Shown here piece after piece: positions 8,844 to 17,569 of a DNA stretch of 32,245 bases (its first letter is position 1; each line of letters begins with the position of its first letter). Source of the DNA: Motiliproteus sp963974645. Its GTDB lineage: Bacteria; Pseudomonadota; Gammaproteobacteria; Pseudomonadales; Balneatricaceae. The position numbers were made by a program, and so were the translations under genes. The stretch is taken from assembly GCA_963974645.1 (NCBI GenBank), contig CAXBEA010000045.1:1-32245 (forward strand). Direction: 5' to 3'. Under the pieces are notes generated by a model. The model saw nothing but the letters and a program-made list of their open reading frames with translations, was not told the origin of the DNA and did not search any database.

Positions 8844-9572
8844 ATGCGCTTACCTCGCGTCTATGAACCTCAGCCGCTGCTTGCAGGGGCTGAGTTAGCG
8901 CTTAACGACAGTGCCGTTCAGCATCTGGGACGGGCGCTGCGGATGCGCCCGGGCGATCAGGTGCTGTTGTTTGATGGTGCTGGCAATGAACATCAAGCCG
9001 AGTTACTGGTGCTTGGCAAGCGTGCGGTGACGGTTCGAGTCGGCCCTGCGCTTGAGCGCAGGGCCGAATCTGCGCTCAGCATCGAGCTGGGGCAGGTGAT
9101 GTCCCGCGGCGAGCGGATGGATTATGCGGTGCAGAAGGCGACCGAGCTCGGCGTCAGCCGGATCGTGCCGCTGTTTAGCGAGCGTTGCGAAGTCAAACTC
9201 AGCAACGAACGTCAAGACAAGCGCGTCCAGCATTGGCAACAGGTAGCGATCAGCGCCTGCGAGCAGAGCGGACGTAGCCGGGTGCCGGAGATACTGCTGC
9301 CGCAGCCGCTGTCGAGCTGGCTGGCGCAGTGCCAACGCGAGCTTAAACTGGTGCTGCATCCAGATGCCGCGATGCCGCTATCGCAACGCCAGACCCCGGC
9401 GTCTGTCGCCCTGCTGATCGGGCCGGAAGGCGGTTTGAGCGCCCAGGAGATCGACCAGGCCCGCAGTGCCGGGTTTGAGTCGCTGCAGCTCGGACCGCGG
9501 GTGCTGCGCACCGAGACCGCGCCCGTCGCGGCGCTGTCGGTGCTGCAGTATCTGTGGGGCGATCTGGGCTGA
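8844..9572 (+). CDS. rsmE: 16S rRNA (uracil(1498)-N(3))-methyltransferase
   Basis: RsmE methylates U1498 of 16S rRNA in assembled 30S subunits. The 242 residues fit the family. The N-terminal PUA-like part contains HLGRALRMRPGDQVLLFDG. The C-terminal SPOUT knot shows LLIGPEGGLSAQEID and LGPRVLRTETAPVAAL, the SAM-binding trefoil signature. The ribosome site ahead of the ATG is weak, which fits coupling to metK 15 bases upstream. A pair of inverted REP-like palindromes follows 16 bases after the stop codon. Confidence 0.96.
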   Translation: MRLPRVYEPQPLLAGAELALNDSAVQHLGRALRMRPGDQVLLFDGAGNEHQAELLVLGKRAVTVRVGPALERRAESALSIELGQVMSRGERMDYAVQKATELGVSRIVPLFSERCEVKLSNERQDKRVQHWQQVAISACEQSGRSRVPEILLPQPLSSWLAQCQRELKLVLHPDAAMPLSQRQTPASVALLIGPEGGLSAQEIDQARSAGFESLQLGPRVLRTETAPVAALSVLQYLWGDLG

Positions 9573-9587
9573 GTCCGGACTCTTTTT

Positions 9588-9657
9588 TGTGGGTCGGACT
9601 TCAGTCCGACGATGGCTGCTCCTTGCTAGCATTGCTGGACTAAAGTCTAGCTCACAG
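9588..9657. repeat. Inverted pair of REP-like palindromes after rsmE
   Basis: The plus-oriented unit at 9588-9610 is TGTGGGTCGG plus ACTTCAGTCCGAC. The minus-oriented, more diverged unit at 9635-9657 reads CTGTGAGCTAG plus ACTTTAGTCCAG on its own strand. The head-to-head arrangement is like a BIME. It sits between rsmE and gshB and could end or stabilise the rsmE transcript. Confidence 0.8.
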
Positions 9658-9749
9658 GGTTTTTCAGGGATCTTTAGCACGGCGCTATTTTTCCTGCCAG
9701 CTCTGTTACTATTACGTCCTGTTTATCTTTGCTCCTGAGGAACTGATGC

Positions 9750-10700
9750 ATGAGTCTTAAACTCGGCGTGGTCATGGACCCGATTGAAGCGATCAACTAC
9801 AAAAAAGACAGCAGCATGGCGATGCTCTGGGCAGCCCAGGATCGAGGCTGGGAACTGTTCTATCTGGAGCAGTCCGGGCTCTATCTGCAAGATGGGGTGT
9901 CGATGGGGCGGATGGCGCCGTTGAGCGTTAAGCGAGACCCTGCAGATTGGTTTGCTCGGGGCGACTATCAGCACTTGCCGCTGGCTGATCTGGATGTGAT
10001 CCTGATGCGTAAGGATCCGCCCTTTGATAATGAGTTTCTCTACAGCACCTACCTGCTCGAGCAGGCCGAACGGGAAGGGGTGCTGGTGGTGAATCGGCCG
10101 CAGAGTCTGCGCGACTGCAATGAAAAACTCTTTGCCACCCGTTTTCCTCAGTGCTGTCCGCCGCTGCTGGTCAGTCGGGATCCGGCGCTGCTAAAAGCCT
10201 TCCATGCGAAACATCAGGATGTGATCTTTAAGCCGCTGGATGGGATGGGCGGCGCGTCGATCTTTAGAGTCAAGGCCGATGATCCCAATCTCAGCGTGAT
10301 TCTGGAAACCCTGACCGGGCATGGCAGCCAGCAGATCATGGCGCAGCGCTATATCCCCGAGATCGTCGATGGCGATAAACGCATTCTGCTGATCGATGGC
10401 GAGCCGGTGGATTACGCCCTGGCACGCATCCCTTCGCAGGGGGAAACTCGCGGAAATCTGGCTGCCGGAGGTAAGGGCGTTGGCCGTCCGCTGACCGAGC
10501 GTGACCGCTGGATCTGCGCCCAGGTTAAGGCAGAGGTGAAGGAGAAGGGGTTGTTATTTGTTGGCCTGGATGTGATTGGTGACTACCTGACCGAGATTAA
10601 TGTCACCAGCCCAACCTGCATCCGTGAGCTTAACGACCAGTTCGGACTCGATATTGGCGGGCAGCTGATGGACGTAATCGGCGCGCGCTTTAACCGTTAA
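9750..10700 (+). CDS. gshB: Glutathione synthetase
   Basis: This ATP-grasp ligase joins gamma-glutamylcysteine and glycine to form glutathione. The 316 residues equal the proteobacterial GshB length. The N-terminal KLGVVMDPIEAINYKKDSS is diagnostic. The ATP-grasp core shows FKPLDGMGGASIFR, QRYIPEIVDGDKRILL and the C-terminal EINVTSPTCIREL, which binds magnesium and substrate. TGAGG (9736-9740) lies nine bases before the chosen ATG. A nearer ATG at 9745 is out of frame. The tonB-like gene follows after 16 bases, as in Pseudomonas. Confidence 0.97.
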   Translation: MSLKLGVVMDPIEAINYKKDSSMAMLWAAQDRGWELFYLEQSGLYLQDGVSMGRMAPLSVKRDPADWFARGDYQHLPLADLDVILMRKDPPFDNEFLYSTYLLEQAEREGVLVVNRPQSLRDCNEKLFATRFPQCCPPLLVSRDPALLKAFHAKHQDVIFKPLDGMGGASIFRVKADDPNLSVILETLTGHGSQQIMAQRYIPEIVDGDKRILLIDGEPVDYALARIPSQGETRGNLAAGGKGVGRPLTERDRWICAQVKAEVKEKGLLFVGLDVIGDYLTEINVTSPTCIRELNDQFGLDIGGQLMDVIGARFNR

Positions 10701-10716
10701 TGCCAGCTGAAACCTG

Positions 10717-11703
10717 ATGAGCCAAACGCTTAGCCCGCCTGCTCCGCTCGTTCATGCGCCATTAGCGCCTGCTCAAACCCCGGTCAGCTCGGTTGACCGG
10801 TTTGGTTTTACCCTGTTTGTTGCGATCACGGTGCATGCGCTGCTTATCTTGGGGCTAGGTTTCGAGGATGAGCAGCCGGCACCTGCCGCAACCACGCTGG
10901 AAGTGACACTGGCTCAATTCAGCAGTGAAAAAGCGCCCGATAAAGCGGATTTTATTGCTCAAAATAATCAGCTAGGCAGCGGTGAGCTGGAGCAGAAAAC
11001 CCTGCCTGCTGCTCGCGAGGTGGCACCCTTTCAGAATAACCAAGCCACCCCGGTAGCCCCGGGTATGGCGCCCAGCCAATTTGAACAGATCCAGCCGCCG
11101 CAGCCCGAAGTTGTTGAGCAACCGGATACCGCGGATGCCAAGCGGCAGGTCGAAACAAAGCAGCCAGAGCAGATCAGTACTCGGGCGGATAGTCTGTGGC
11201 AGGTGGTTAATCGTCCCCCTGAAAACGCCGCTGCCGAGGAGCCTGTCGCGACCGGGCTGAGTTCTTCGCTGTTGGCGCGGAGTCTGGAGATCGCCAGTTT
11301 GGAGGCTAAGCTGGACAGCCTTCGCCAGGAACAGGCCAGTGCACCGCGGGTACGCCGGCTGACATCAGCCTCGACCCGGGCATCCTTTGATGCCCAGTAT
11401 CTGGACAGTTGGCGGCGCAAGGTGGAGCGGGTCGGTAATCTCAATTATCCTGAACAGGCTCGGCGTCGAGAGCTTTACGGTAATCTGCGCTTGCTGGTGG
11501 TGCTGCGTCCTGACGGCAGTTTAGAGCGTGTTGATGTGCTCAAGTCTTCTGGTCACAAGGTGCTCGATGATGCGGCCAAACGCATCGTTCGGCTCGCTGC
11601 GCCCTATGCTGCTTTCCCGCCGGAGCTGCGTAAGCGTGCTGACCGGGTTGAAATTATCCGCACCTGGAAGTTCGAGCGTTCGCGATTGGGTGTGAACAAC
11701 TAA
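10717..11703 (+). CDS. TonB-like energy-transducer protein
   Basis: This is a 328-residue protein of TonB plan: a short cytoplasmic N-terminus, one membrane segment at about residues 30-48 (FGFTLFVAITVHALLILGLGF), a long periplasmic linker rich in Pro, Gln and Glu (50-230), and a C-terminal TonB domain (about 235-325) with YPEQARRRELYGNL, VLRPDGSLERV and the final IIRTWKFER. The family couples the inner-membrane proton-motive force to outer-membrane receptors. No ExbB/ExbD genes are nearby. The same gene position (gshB-tonB-yqgE) holds tonB3 in P. aeruginosa, which is linked there to twitching motility. The role here is inferred from position only. Confidence 0.85.
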   Translation: MSQTLSPPAPLVHAPLAPAQTPVSSVDRFGFTLFVAITVHALLILGLGFEDEQPAPAATTLEVTLAQFSSEKAPDKADFIAQNNQLGSGELEQKTLPAAREVAPFQNNQATPVAPGMAPSQFEQIQPPQPEVVEQPDTADAKRQVETKQPEQISTRADSLWQVVNRPPENAAAEEPVATGLSSSLLARSLEIASLEAKLDSLRQEQASAPRVRRLTSASTRASFDAQYLDSWRRKVERVGNLNYPEQARRRELYGNLRLLVVLRPDGSLERVDVLKSSGHKVLDDAAKRIVRLAAPYAAFPPELRKRADRVEIIRTWKFERSRLGVNN

Positions 11704-11830
11704 GACCGCTGACGGTGAGGCTATCTCTGGATTCAGGCTAAAAATCTCACTTTTTTGTGTATTTTTGACTATATTTTAACCAGAGCGTTCTTGGTTGAGC
11801 TATTCAAGCTTAGTTTTCCAGAGGTGAATT

Positions 11831-12415
11831 ATGACCGTATCCATCACCCCCGCTGCACCGTCGCGGATACCCGCTTCGGCCCCGGATTCCCCCTCCGTAA
11901 ACCGTACTCAGGTGGACGCACCCGCCGAACTTTCGATCCGGGAACAGCTGCGCCAGAGTGGCAATGCGGCCATCATGCAGGCGAACCAGCAGGTCAGCCT
12001 GCAAGCAGGTAACGAGTCATTGGCACTGTTTTACACCGCTGCGATCGATGCGATCAATGAAAAGCTGGCGCCCAGCCTGGGTGAAAATGCATTGCAGCGT
12101 GGCATCGATGAGGGCCTGGATGTCTCGCCCCAGGCCACGGCTGATCGAATTGTATCGCTGACCACGGCGATGTTTTCGCGCTACCAGGATAGCAATCCGG
12201 AATTAAGCTTTAGCGCTCAGGTTGAACGTTTTGTTGAGGTGATTTCCGCAGGGATCGAGCAGGGCTTCAATGAGGCACGGGATATTCTGGATGGCCTGAA
12301 TGTGCTTGAAGGTGATATCGCCACCAATATCGATGCGACCTATGCGTTGGTTCAGCAGGGGCTCGAGGCGTTTAGCGAACGTCAGCTTGGGGGACAGGGC
12401 GAGGCAACCACTTAG
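11831..12415 (+). CDS. DUF5610 domain-containing protein
   Basis: This 194-residue protein has a disordered Pro/Ser-rich N-terminus (about 1-35) and a helical C-terminal part matching the DUF5610 pattern. ADRIVSLTTAMFSRYQ is followed by FVEVISAGIEQGFNEAR, then DILDGLNVLEGDIATNID and a final helix ATYALVQQGLEAF. No signal peptide or membrane segment is seen, and the function of the family is not established. The start is supported by GAGGTG four bases before the ATG. It lies 127 bases after the tonB-like gene and ends 39 bases from the convergent response-regulator gene. Confidence 0.8.
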   Translation: MTVSITPAAPSRIPASAPDSPSVNRTQVDAPAELSIREQLRQSGNAAIMQANQQVSLQAGNESLALFYTAAIDAINEKLAPSLGENALQRGIDEGLDVSPQATADRIVSLTTAMFSRYQDSNPELSFSAQVERFVEVISAGIEQGFNEARDILDGLNVLEGDIATNIDATYALVQQGLEAFSERQLGGQGEATT

Positions 12416-12454
12416 TCGTTGCTTTTTAATCGTTAGTTTCCAACCCTGGACTAA

Positions 12455-13309
12455 TCAAGCGCCAGGAATATAGCCTTTCTGCACGGTGCCGCTGGCGATC
12501 ATTCGTGACAGGTAGTTCAACTTATTGGGGTCCTGGTCGACGATATCAGCCGTTACCGTCACCCGTTCGCAGTCGATGCTGCTCTCGTTAGCCTGTAACC
12601 CGCTTACAAAGGCGTTGATCCGGGCCACCTCTGCAGTGGCTCCCTGCTTCTGTTCCAGGTCAACCACGACCGATTCAAACAGCGCCGGTATACCTGCGTC
12701 GACCCTGCAGGTTAGCACGAGCTGCTTCAGGCTCAGGGTCTTGATCTGGCATTGGCTGGTGTGATCTGCAAAGCGTAATTGGGCGCTGCCTTTAGATGCA
12801 ACCGGCTTGCTTGGTTTGGCGGGCTTTGCCGGTGCTGTCTTGGCCGCAGCGACTTTGGCCGCAGTTGGGGTGGTGATTCGGGTTGCCGTTAAGGCGCTGA
12901 CCGAGCTGTCTGTGGGTGCTGCCGCGGCAGCCTGGCGTTTCCCCAGGACCTTGATCACTTTTGCTTGCAGCGCCTCGCTGGTGAAAGGCTTGCCGATATA
13001 ATCGCTAACACCGGCGTGGATAGCTTCGATCACATTGGCTTTGTCGCCCCGGCTGGTGACCATGACGAAGGGGACGCGTGATCTCTTTTCTTGCCGAACC
13101 CAGTTGAGTAGTTCGATTCCGGACATCTCCGGCATCTCCCAGTCGCACAGGATCAGATCGTAGTCTTTGCCTTCGAGTTGCTGCTGCGCTTTACGGCCGT
13201 TGACGGCATCCTCAACCTGCATATTGGGGAATTTAGCATGCAGCGTCTTACGTACCATCTCACGGATAAAAGCAGCGTCGTCGACGACTAGGACCTTCAG
13301 TTGTTCCAT
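12455..13309 (-). CDS. Response regulator: CheY-like receiver with a PilZ-like C-terminal domain
   Basis: The 284 residues start with a complete receiver domain (about 1-125): acidic VVDDAAF at 8-14, the phosphorylated Asp in LILCDWEMPEMSG, Thr in VMVTSRG and Lys in YIGKPF. A low-complexity Ala/Lys/Pro linker follows (about 126-175). The C-terminal part (RFADHTSQCQIKTLSLKQLVL onward) resembles a degenerate PilZ domain, but the RxxxR and (D/N)xSxxG signature residues are not clear, so c-di-GMP binding is doubtful. AAGGA lies six bases before the ATG. It interrupts the plus-strand gene run, convergent to the DUF5610 gene. A motility or surface-signalling role is a guess. Confidence 0.85.
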   Translation of the reverse strand: MEQLKVLVVDDAAFIREMVRKTLHAKFPNMQVEDAVNGRKAQQQLEGKDYDLILCDWEMPEMSGIELLNWVRQEKRSRVPFVMVTSRGDKANVIEAIHAGVSDYIGKPFTSEALQAKVIKVLGKRQAAAAAPTDSSVSALTATRITTPTAAKVAAAKTAPAKPAKPSKPVASKGSAQLRFADHTSQCQIKTLSLKQLVLTCRVDAGIPALFESVVVDLEQKQGATAEVARINAFVSGLQANESSIDCERVTVTADIVDQDPNKLNYLSRMIASGTVQKGYIPGA

Positions 13310-13463
13310 TCTTGTTCCTTTTACCAGCGTCAGCGAATAAGAATACCCGAGCTAGTATTTGCTCTCTAGCTTGTTGTTATAACAGGGCACAGAATGATAT
13401 CACAGAGTTAGCTGAATGTTTGCCAAGCGGCTCGTCGTGAGAGTTGGTTTTTTGCTATGCATC

Positions 13464-13512
13464 CAGTCTTAAAACGATCAGACCGCCAGTCGAATTAAAC
13501 CGATTAAGACTG
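13464..13512. other. 9-bp inverted repeat upstream of yqgE
   Basis: CAGTCTTAA at 13464-13472 and TTAAGACTG at 13504-13512 form a perfect inverted repeat with a 31-base spacer. It lies in the 257-base gap between the divergent response-regulator gene and yqgE. It may be an operator or the base of a leader hairpin. Nothing else could be assigned in this gap. Confidence 0.4.
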
Positions 13513-13566
13513 AATCGATTCGCGCTTAGGCTTGAGTCTGAGCCGCGCTGGGAAGATACTTAAACC

Positions 13567-14142
13567 ATGAAACTATCTGGCTCCGACATTAATCTCTGCA
13601 ATCATTTCTTGATCTCGATGCCGCATCTGCGAGGCAGTAGCTTTGAGCAGACGCTGACCTACATTTGCGAGCATAGCGATCAGGGGGCCATGGGGCTGGT
13701 TGTTAACCGGCCGATGGAACTCTCATTCGAGCAGATCTTAGGTCACCTGGATATTGAGATGGATAGCGTCCATGACGCGCTGTGTCCCATTTATGCAGGC
13801 GGGCCGGTTGAGATTGAACGCGGGTTTATCCTGCATAGCCCGGCTGAGCAGTCCTGGAGTTCTAGCTTTGCTATTAATGAGCAGCTGCATCTGACCACCT
13901 CGCTGGATATTCTGCATGCGATTGCAGAGGGTCAAGGGCCGCAGCGATACTTGATTACACTCGGTTACGCCGGCTGGGGGGCGGGACAGTTGGAGCAGGA
14001 AATACTGGATAACAGCTGGTTAAGTTGTCCGGCTGATTTGGATATACTGTTCGACACCGAATCGCATCAGCGACTGGACGCGGCGGCCAATAGCCTGGGT
14101 GTTAATCTCGACCTTCTCAGTAGCCAATCTGGACGAGCTTGA
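13567..14142 (+). CDS. yqgE: YqgE/AlgH family protein (UPF0301)
   Basis: This is a 191-residue member of the conserved DUF179/AlgH family. Typical segments are NHFLISMPHL near the N-terminus, EHSDQGAMGLVVNRPM, the YAGGPV box, RGFILH and the C-terminal ITLGYAGWGAGQLEQEI. The biochemical function is unknown. AlgH was linked to alginate regulation in Pseudomonas, but family-wide evidence is weak. It is cytoplasmic. It is followed directly by ruvX, the usual yqgE-yqgF pair. The ribosome site is poor (GGGAAGAT). Confidence 0.95.
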   Translation: MKLSGSDINLCNHFLISMPHLRGSSFEQTLTYICEHSDQGAMGLVVNRPMELSFEQILGHLDIEMDSVHDALCPIYAGGPVEIERGFILHSPAEQSWSSSFAINEQLHLTTSLDILHAIAEGQGPQRYLITLGYAGWGAGQLEQEILDNSWLSCPADLDILFDTESHQRLDAAANSLGVNLDLLSSQSGRA

Positions 14143-14197
14143 AACGCCACTGAGGCTAACGGCCGTTCTGAATCTAACTATACAGCGAGCACTCCCT

Positions 14198-14638
14198 GTG
14201 ATCTTGGCATTTGATTTTGGCACCACCCGCTTCGGCGTGGCGGTGGGTCAGGCGATCACCGCCACGGCAACACCACTCAAACCGATCTCCGCGAAAGAGG
14301 GTATCCCAGACTGGCGCTGTATCGAAGCGCTGGTTAACGAATGGCAGCCCGAGGGGTTTGTGGTTGGATTGCCGTTGAATATGGATGGCAGCCTGTGCGA
14401 GATGTCTTACCGGGCACGTAAGTTCGCCAACCGCCTACACGCCCTCTATGGCCAACCCAGTTATCTGATGGATGAGCGCCTGACCAGCCACGAAGCCAAA
14501 GGCTATCATCTGGCGGCAGGGGGCGGTGCCGATTTTAAAAAACATTCGATGGATGGTCTGGCCGCCCAGCTGATTCTTGAAAGCTGGTTTCGTGAGCCGG
14601 TTCATCGCTCCAGTCTGGATAAATTTAGCCACGCCTAG
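14198..14638 (+). CDS. ruvX: Putative pre-16S rRNA nuclease YqgF (RuvX)
   Basis: This is a YqgF/RuvX RNase H-fold protein implicated in processing the 5' end of 16S rRNA. The N-terminal strand ILAFDFGTTRFGVAVG carries the first catalytic Asp. VVGLPLNMDGS holds the typical GLPLNMDG motif, and MDERLTSHEA plus KKHSMDGLAAQLILESWF complete the active site. I chose the GTG at 14198 because the resulting 146 residues begin at the family's usual first strand. An in-frame ATG at 14099 would add 33 unrelated residues and overlap yqgE by 44 bases. If that longer start is used, the length is 179. Confidence 0.9.
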   Translation: MILAFDFGTTRFGVAVGQAITATATPLKPISAKEGIPDWRCIEALVNEWQPEGFVVGLPLNMDGSLCEMSYRARKFANRLHALYGQPSYLMDERLTSHEAKGYHLAAGGGADFKKHSMDGLAAQLILESWFREPVHRSSLDKFSHA

Positions 14639-14650
14639 GATCAAGAGTAG

Positions 14651-15160
14651 ATGTCAGAGCATATAGATGTAGAGCAGTTGTTGGAGGCGATGAGCGCCGA
14701 ACTGAAACAGCAGCTGAGCCAGCGTGGTATTGATAAGCCGATGCTGGTCGGTATTCGCAGCGGGGGCGTTTGGCTGGCTGAGCGGATGCGTCAGATATTG
14801 GAGCTGGAAGACCCTATAGGTATTCTCGATATCAGTTTTTATCGTGACGATTTCACCCGTATCGGTCTCAATCCCAGAGTACAGCCTTCGGCATTGCCGG
14901 TGATGACCGAGGATAGGGATATCATATTGATCGACGATGTCTTGATGAGCGGCAGGACCGTCCGCGCGGCGCTTAACGAACTGTTCGATTACGGCCGACC
15001 CGCCTCGGTACTGCTGGTGACGCTGCTCGATCTGCAGGCGCGGGAGCTGCCGATACGGGCCGATATCGTCGGTAAAATCCTGCAGCTGCAGCCCGGTCAG
15101 CAGATCAAACTGTCGGGCCCCGAGCCTCTGGCGCTGCAGATCACCCAGCGTGATGCTTGA
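14651..15160 (+). CDS. pyrR: Bifunctional pyrimidine regulatory protein / uracil phosphoribosyltransferase
   Basis: This is a 169-residue PRTase-fold protein of the PyrR family. LVGIRSGGVWLAERM and the PRPP-binding loop IILIDDVLMSGRTVRAAL are clear, as is the flexible-loop SFYRDDFTRIG. In Gram-positive bacteria PyrR controls pyr mRNA attenuation. In gammaproteobacteria it may act mainly as a uracil phosphoribosyltransferase or regulator. It precedes pyrB by 55 bases, and no clear attenuator could be drawn in that gap. It is part of ruvX-pyrR-pyrB-pyrX with short spacings. Confidence 0.93.
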   Translation: MSEHIDVEQLLEAMSAELKQQLSQRGIDKPMLVGIRSGGVWLAERMRQILELEDPIGILDISFYRDDFTRIGLNPRVQPSALPVMTEDRDIILIDDVLMSGRTVRAALNELFDYGRPASVLLVTLLDLQARELPIRADIVGKILQLQPGQQIKLSGPEPLALQITQRDA

Positions 15161-15215
15161 TGGATACGCATGATACCTCTGCCATTAACTTTATAACCGA
15201 CTTGGAATAGTTGCG

Positions 15216-16202
15216 ATGAATCCAAACCGTGACAGCCTCCAGCTGCAACTGAACCACCAGGGTCAGCTCCGCCATTTTTTAACCACCGAAGGGCTCAGCC
15301 GTGAACTGCTGACCGATATCCTTAATACCGCCGATTCGTTCGTCGATATGGGTGCTCAGTCGGTTAAAAAAGTACCGCTGCTGCGGGGTAAGACGGTCGT
15401 GAATCTGTTTTTTGAGAACAGCACCCGGACTCGCAGTACCTTTGAGCTGGCCGCCAAACGGTTGTCGGCCGATGTGTTGAATTTGGACATCGCCACCTCC
15501 GCGACCACCAAAGGGGAAACACTGCGCGATACGCTCTGGAATCTCGAAGCGATGCAGAGCGATATGTTCGTAGTTCGGCATCCGCATAGCGGCGCAGCGC
15601 ACTTCATTGCCGAGCATGTGACCCCCAACGTCGCCATTATTAATGCCGGTGATGGTCGCCATGCGCACCCGACCCAGGCGATGCTGGATATGTTGACGAT
15701 TCGCCGCCATAAAGGGGACTTTTCGGCGCTTAAAGTTGCGATCGTCGGTGATTCACTGCATTCGCGGGTTGCCCGGTCACAGATTCACGCGCTCAATACC
15801 CTGGGTGCTGCCGAGGTGCGGGTGATTGCCCCTAAGACGTTGCTGCCCACCGATATCGATAGCCTGGGGGTGAAGGTCTACCGCGATCTGAACCAGGGAC
15901 TCAAGGACGTGGATGTGGTGATCATGCTACGGCTGCAGCTAGAGCGGATGAAGAGTGCCTTTCTGCCATCGCAGGGCGAGTTTTATAAGCTCTATGGGCT
16001 CTCGCGTGAACGTTTGGCCATCGCCAACCCTGGTGCCATCGTGATGCATCCTGGGCCGATTAATCGTGGCGTCGAGATCGAGTCTGAAGTGGCAGACGGT
16101 GCCCAGTCGTTGATTCTAAAACAGGTGGGTTACGGTATCGCGACCCGGATGGCGGTGATGTCGATGGCCATGAGCGGCCAGCAGTTGAGCGAACCGCTCT
16201 GA
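15216..16202 (+). CDS. pyrB: Aspartate carbamoyltransferase catalytic subunit
   Basis: This enzyme condenses carbamoyl phosphate and aspartate, the first committed step of pyrimidine synthesis. The 328 residues include the carbamoyl-phosphate loop FFENSTRTRSTFE (STRT at 69-72), NAGDGRHAHPTQAMLD, the aspartate-binding region MLRLQLERM and MHPGPINRGVEI. The N-terminal extension relative to the 311-residue E. coli subunit is the Pseudomonas type. There the catalytic subunit forms a dodecamer with the inactive PyrC' encoded next door instead of using PyrI. No pyrI is present here, and pyrX follows after 31 bases. Confidence 0.97.
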   Translation: MNPNRDSLQLQLNHQGQLRHFLTTEGLSRELLTDILNTADSFVDMGAQSVKKVPLLRGKTVVNLFFENSTRTRSTFELAAKRLSADVLNLDIATSATTKGETLRDTLWNLEAMQSDMFVVRHPHSGAAHFIAEHVTPNVAIINAGDGRHAHPTQAMLDMLTIRRHKGDFSALKVAIVGDSLHSRVARSQIHALNTLGAAEVRVIAPKTLLPTDIDSLGVKVYRDLNQGLKDVDVVIMLRLQLERMKSAFLPSQGEFYKLYGLSRERLAIANPGAIVMHPGPINRGVEIESEVADGAQSLILKQVGYGIATRMAVMSMAMSGQQLSEPL

Positions 16203-16233
16203 TCCCCTAATTGAAAAGCTAGGCAGTGTAACG

Positions 16234-17505
16234 ATGAAAATTCATATTCAAGGCGGTCGGCTGATCGATCCGGCCAACAACATCGACGGACAGTTTGACC
16301 TCTATCTGCAACAGGGACAGGTGGTCGCTGTCGGCAACGCCCCCGAGGGGTTTGTCGCCGAGCAACTGATTGAGGCCTCCGGGCAGGTGGTGTGCCCAGG
16401 ATTGATCGACCTCCAGGCTTTTTTACGCGAGCCGGGGCAGAGCCATAAAGGCAGCATCGCCAGTGAAGGGGCTGCCGCTGCTGCGGGGGGCGTCACCACG
16501 CTGTGCTGCTCGCCAGTCACCCAACCTGTCCTGGATACCCCGGCAATCGCCCGGTTGATTCAGGATCGGGCTGTTGCTGCAGGCAATGTCCGGGTGCTGC
16601 CGCTGGCGGCTTTGACTCAGGGGCTGGAAGGTGAGCATCTGAGTAACATGGTGTCACTGCAGGAGGTGGGCTGCGTCGGCTTTACCAATGCAGGCTTTGG
16701 TATCCCCAATGCACAGACGCTGCTGCGCTGTTTGGAATATGCCGCTACGCATGATCTGCTGGTATTTGTACGCCCTAACGAGCCTGTTTTGGGCGCCGGT
16801 TGTGCCCATGACGGGGCGATGGCGATGCGGCTCGGACTGGAGGGGATTCCTTCCGTTGCCGAGACGCTGGAGGTGTCACGTTATCTGTTGTTGGCTGAGC
16901 AGACGGGTGCCCGGCTACATTTTGGTCAGCTATCCTGTGAGCGCTCGATCGAGATGATCGAGCAGGCACAGGCGCGCGGCCAGCAGGTCAGTGCGGATAT
17001 CGCGGTGCATCAGTTGTTGCTCGATGATACGTTCTTGGAAGGGTTCGACAGCCGTTTCCATCTGTCCCCGCCGTTGCGTTCTAAGCGTGACCGAACGGAA
17101 CTTCGAGAGGCGCTGGTGCGTGGTGGGATCAGCGCACTTTGCTCCGATCATCAGCCGCATGACGCGGCGGCGAAAGCGGCCCCTTTCAGTGCCACCGAGC
17201 CGGGAATGATCGGGTTGCAGACATTGCTGCCCTTAGGGCTGGAGCTGGTTGCGCAAGAACTACTGACTTTACCGCAGCTGATCGCCCTGCTCAGCGCTAC
17301 CCCGGCGAAGATTTTGGGACTGGAGCTAGGACAGTTAGCGGTAGGTGCTGTCGCCGACATCTGTATTTTCGATCCGCAGCAGTCCTGGACCTTTGATGCC
17401 AACAGTAACCGCTCGCACAGTCACAACAGCCCCTATTGGGGGCAGGCGCTTAGGGGTCTGGTAAGTCGTACCCTGTTGGCGGGTGAGCAGGTCTATCCAC
17501 GTTAG
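16234..17505 (+). CDS. pyrX: Dihydroorotase-like non-catalytic ATCase partner (PyrX/PyrC')
   Basis: The 423 residues have a dihydroorotase fold but lack the metal ligands. The usual DxHxHLREPG box reads DLQAFLREPG (Gln61 and Phe63 replace the two His). The region normally containing the His of HxS reads FGQLS (232), and the AVHQLLLDD segment has one His where active enzymes have two. SDHQPHD at 304-310 is kept. In Pseudomonas such a PyrC' is inactive but is needed structurally for the PyrB dodecamer. Placement directly after pyrB supports the same role. A catalytic dihydroorotase must be encoded elsewhere. Confidence 0.92.
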   Translation: MKIHIQGGRLIDPANNIDGQFDLYLQQGQVVAVGNAPEGFVAEQLIEASGQVVCPGLIDLQAFLREPGQSHKGSIASEGAAAAAGGVTTLCCSPVTQPVLDTPAIARLIQDRAVAAGNVRVLPLAALTQGLEGEHLSNMVSLQEVGCVGFTNAGFGIPNAQTLLRCLEYAATHDLLVFVRPNEPVLGAGCAHDGAMAMRLGLEGIPSVAETLEVSRYLLLAEQTGARLHFGQLSCERSIEMIEQAQARGQQVSADIAVHQLLLDDTFLEGFDSRFHLSPPLRSKRDRTELREALVRGGISALCSDHQPHDAAAKAAPFSATEPGMIGLQTLLPLGLELVAQELLTLPQLIALLSATPAKILGLELGQLAVGAVADICIFDPQQSWTFDANSNRSHSHNSPYWGQALRGLVSRTLLAGEQVYPR

Positions 17506-17569
17506 CAGCTACGTCCGCAGAGGCGTTCGACTAAACTCTGGAGATCAACGATGGCCGGAGTGAGACGCT

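Noticed and set aside
14099..14197. Upstream in-frame ATG for ruvX
   Set aside because: It would add 33 residues unlike the family and overlap yqgE. The GTG at 14198 begins at the conserved first strand and gives the usual length.
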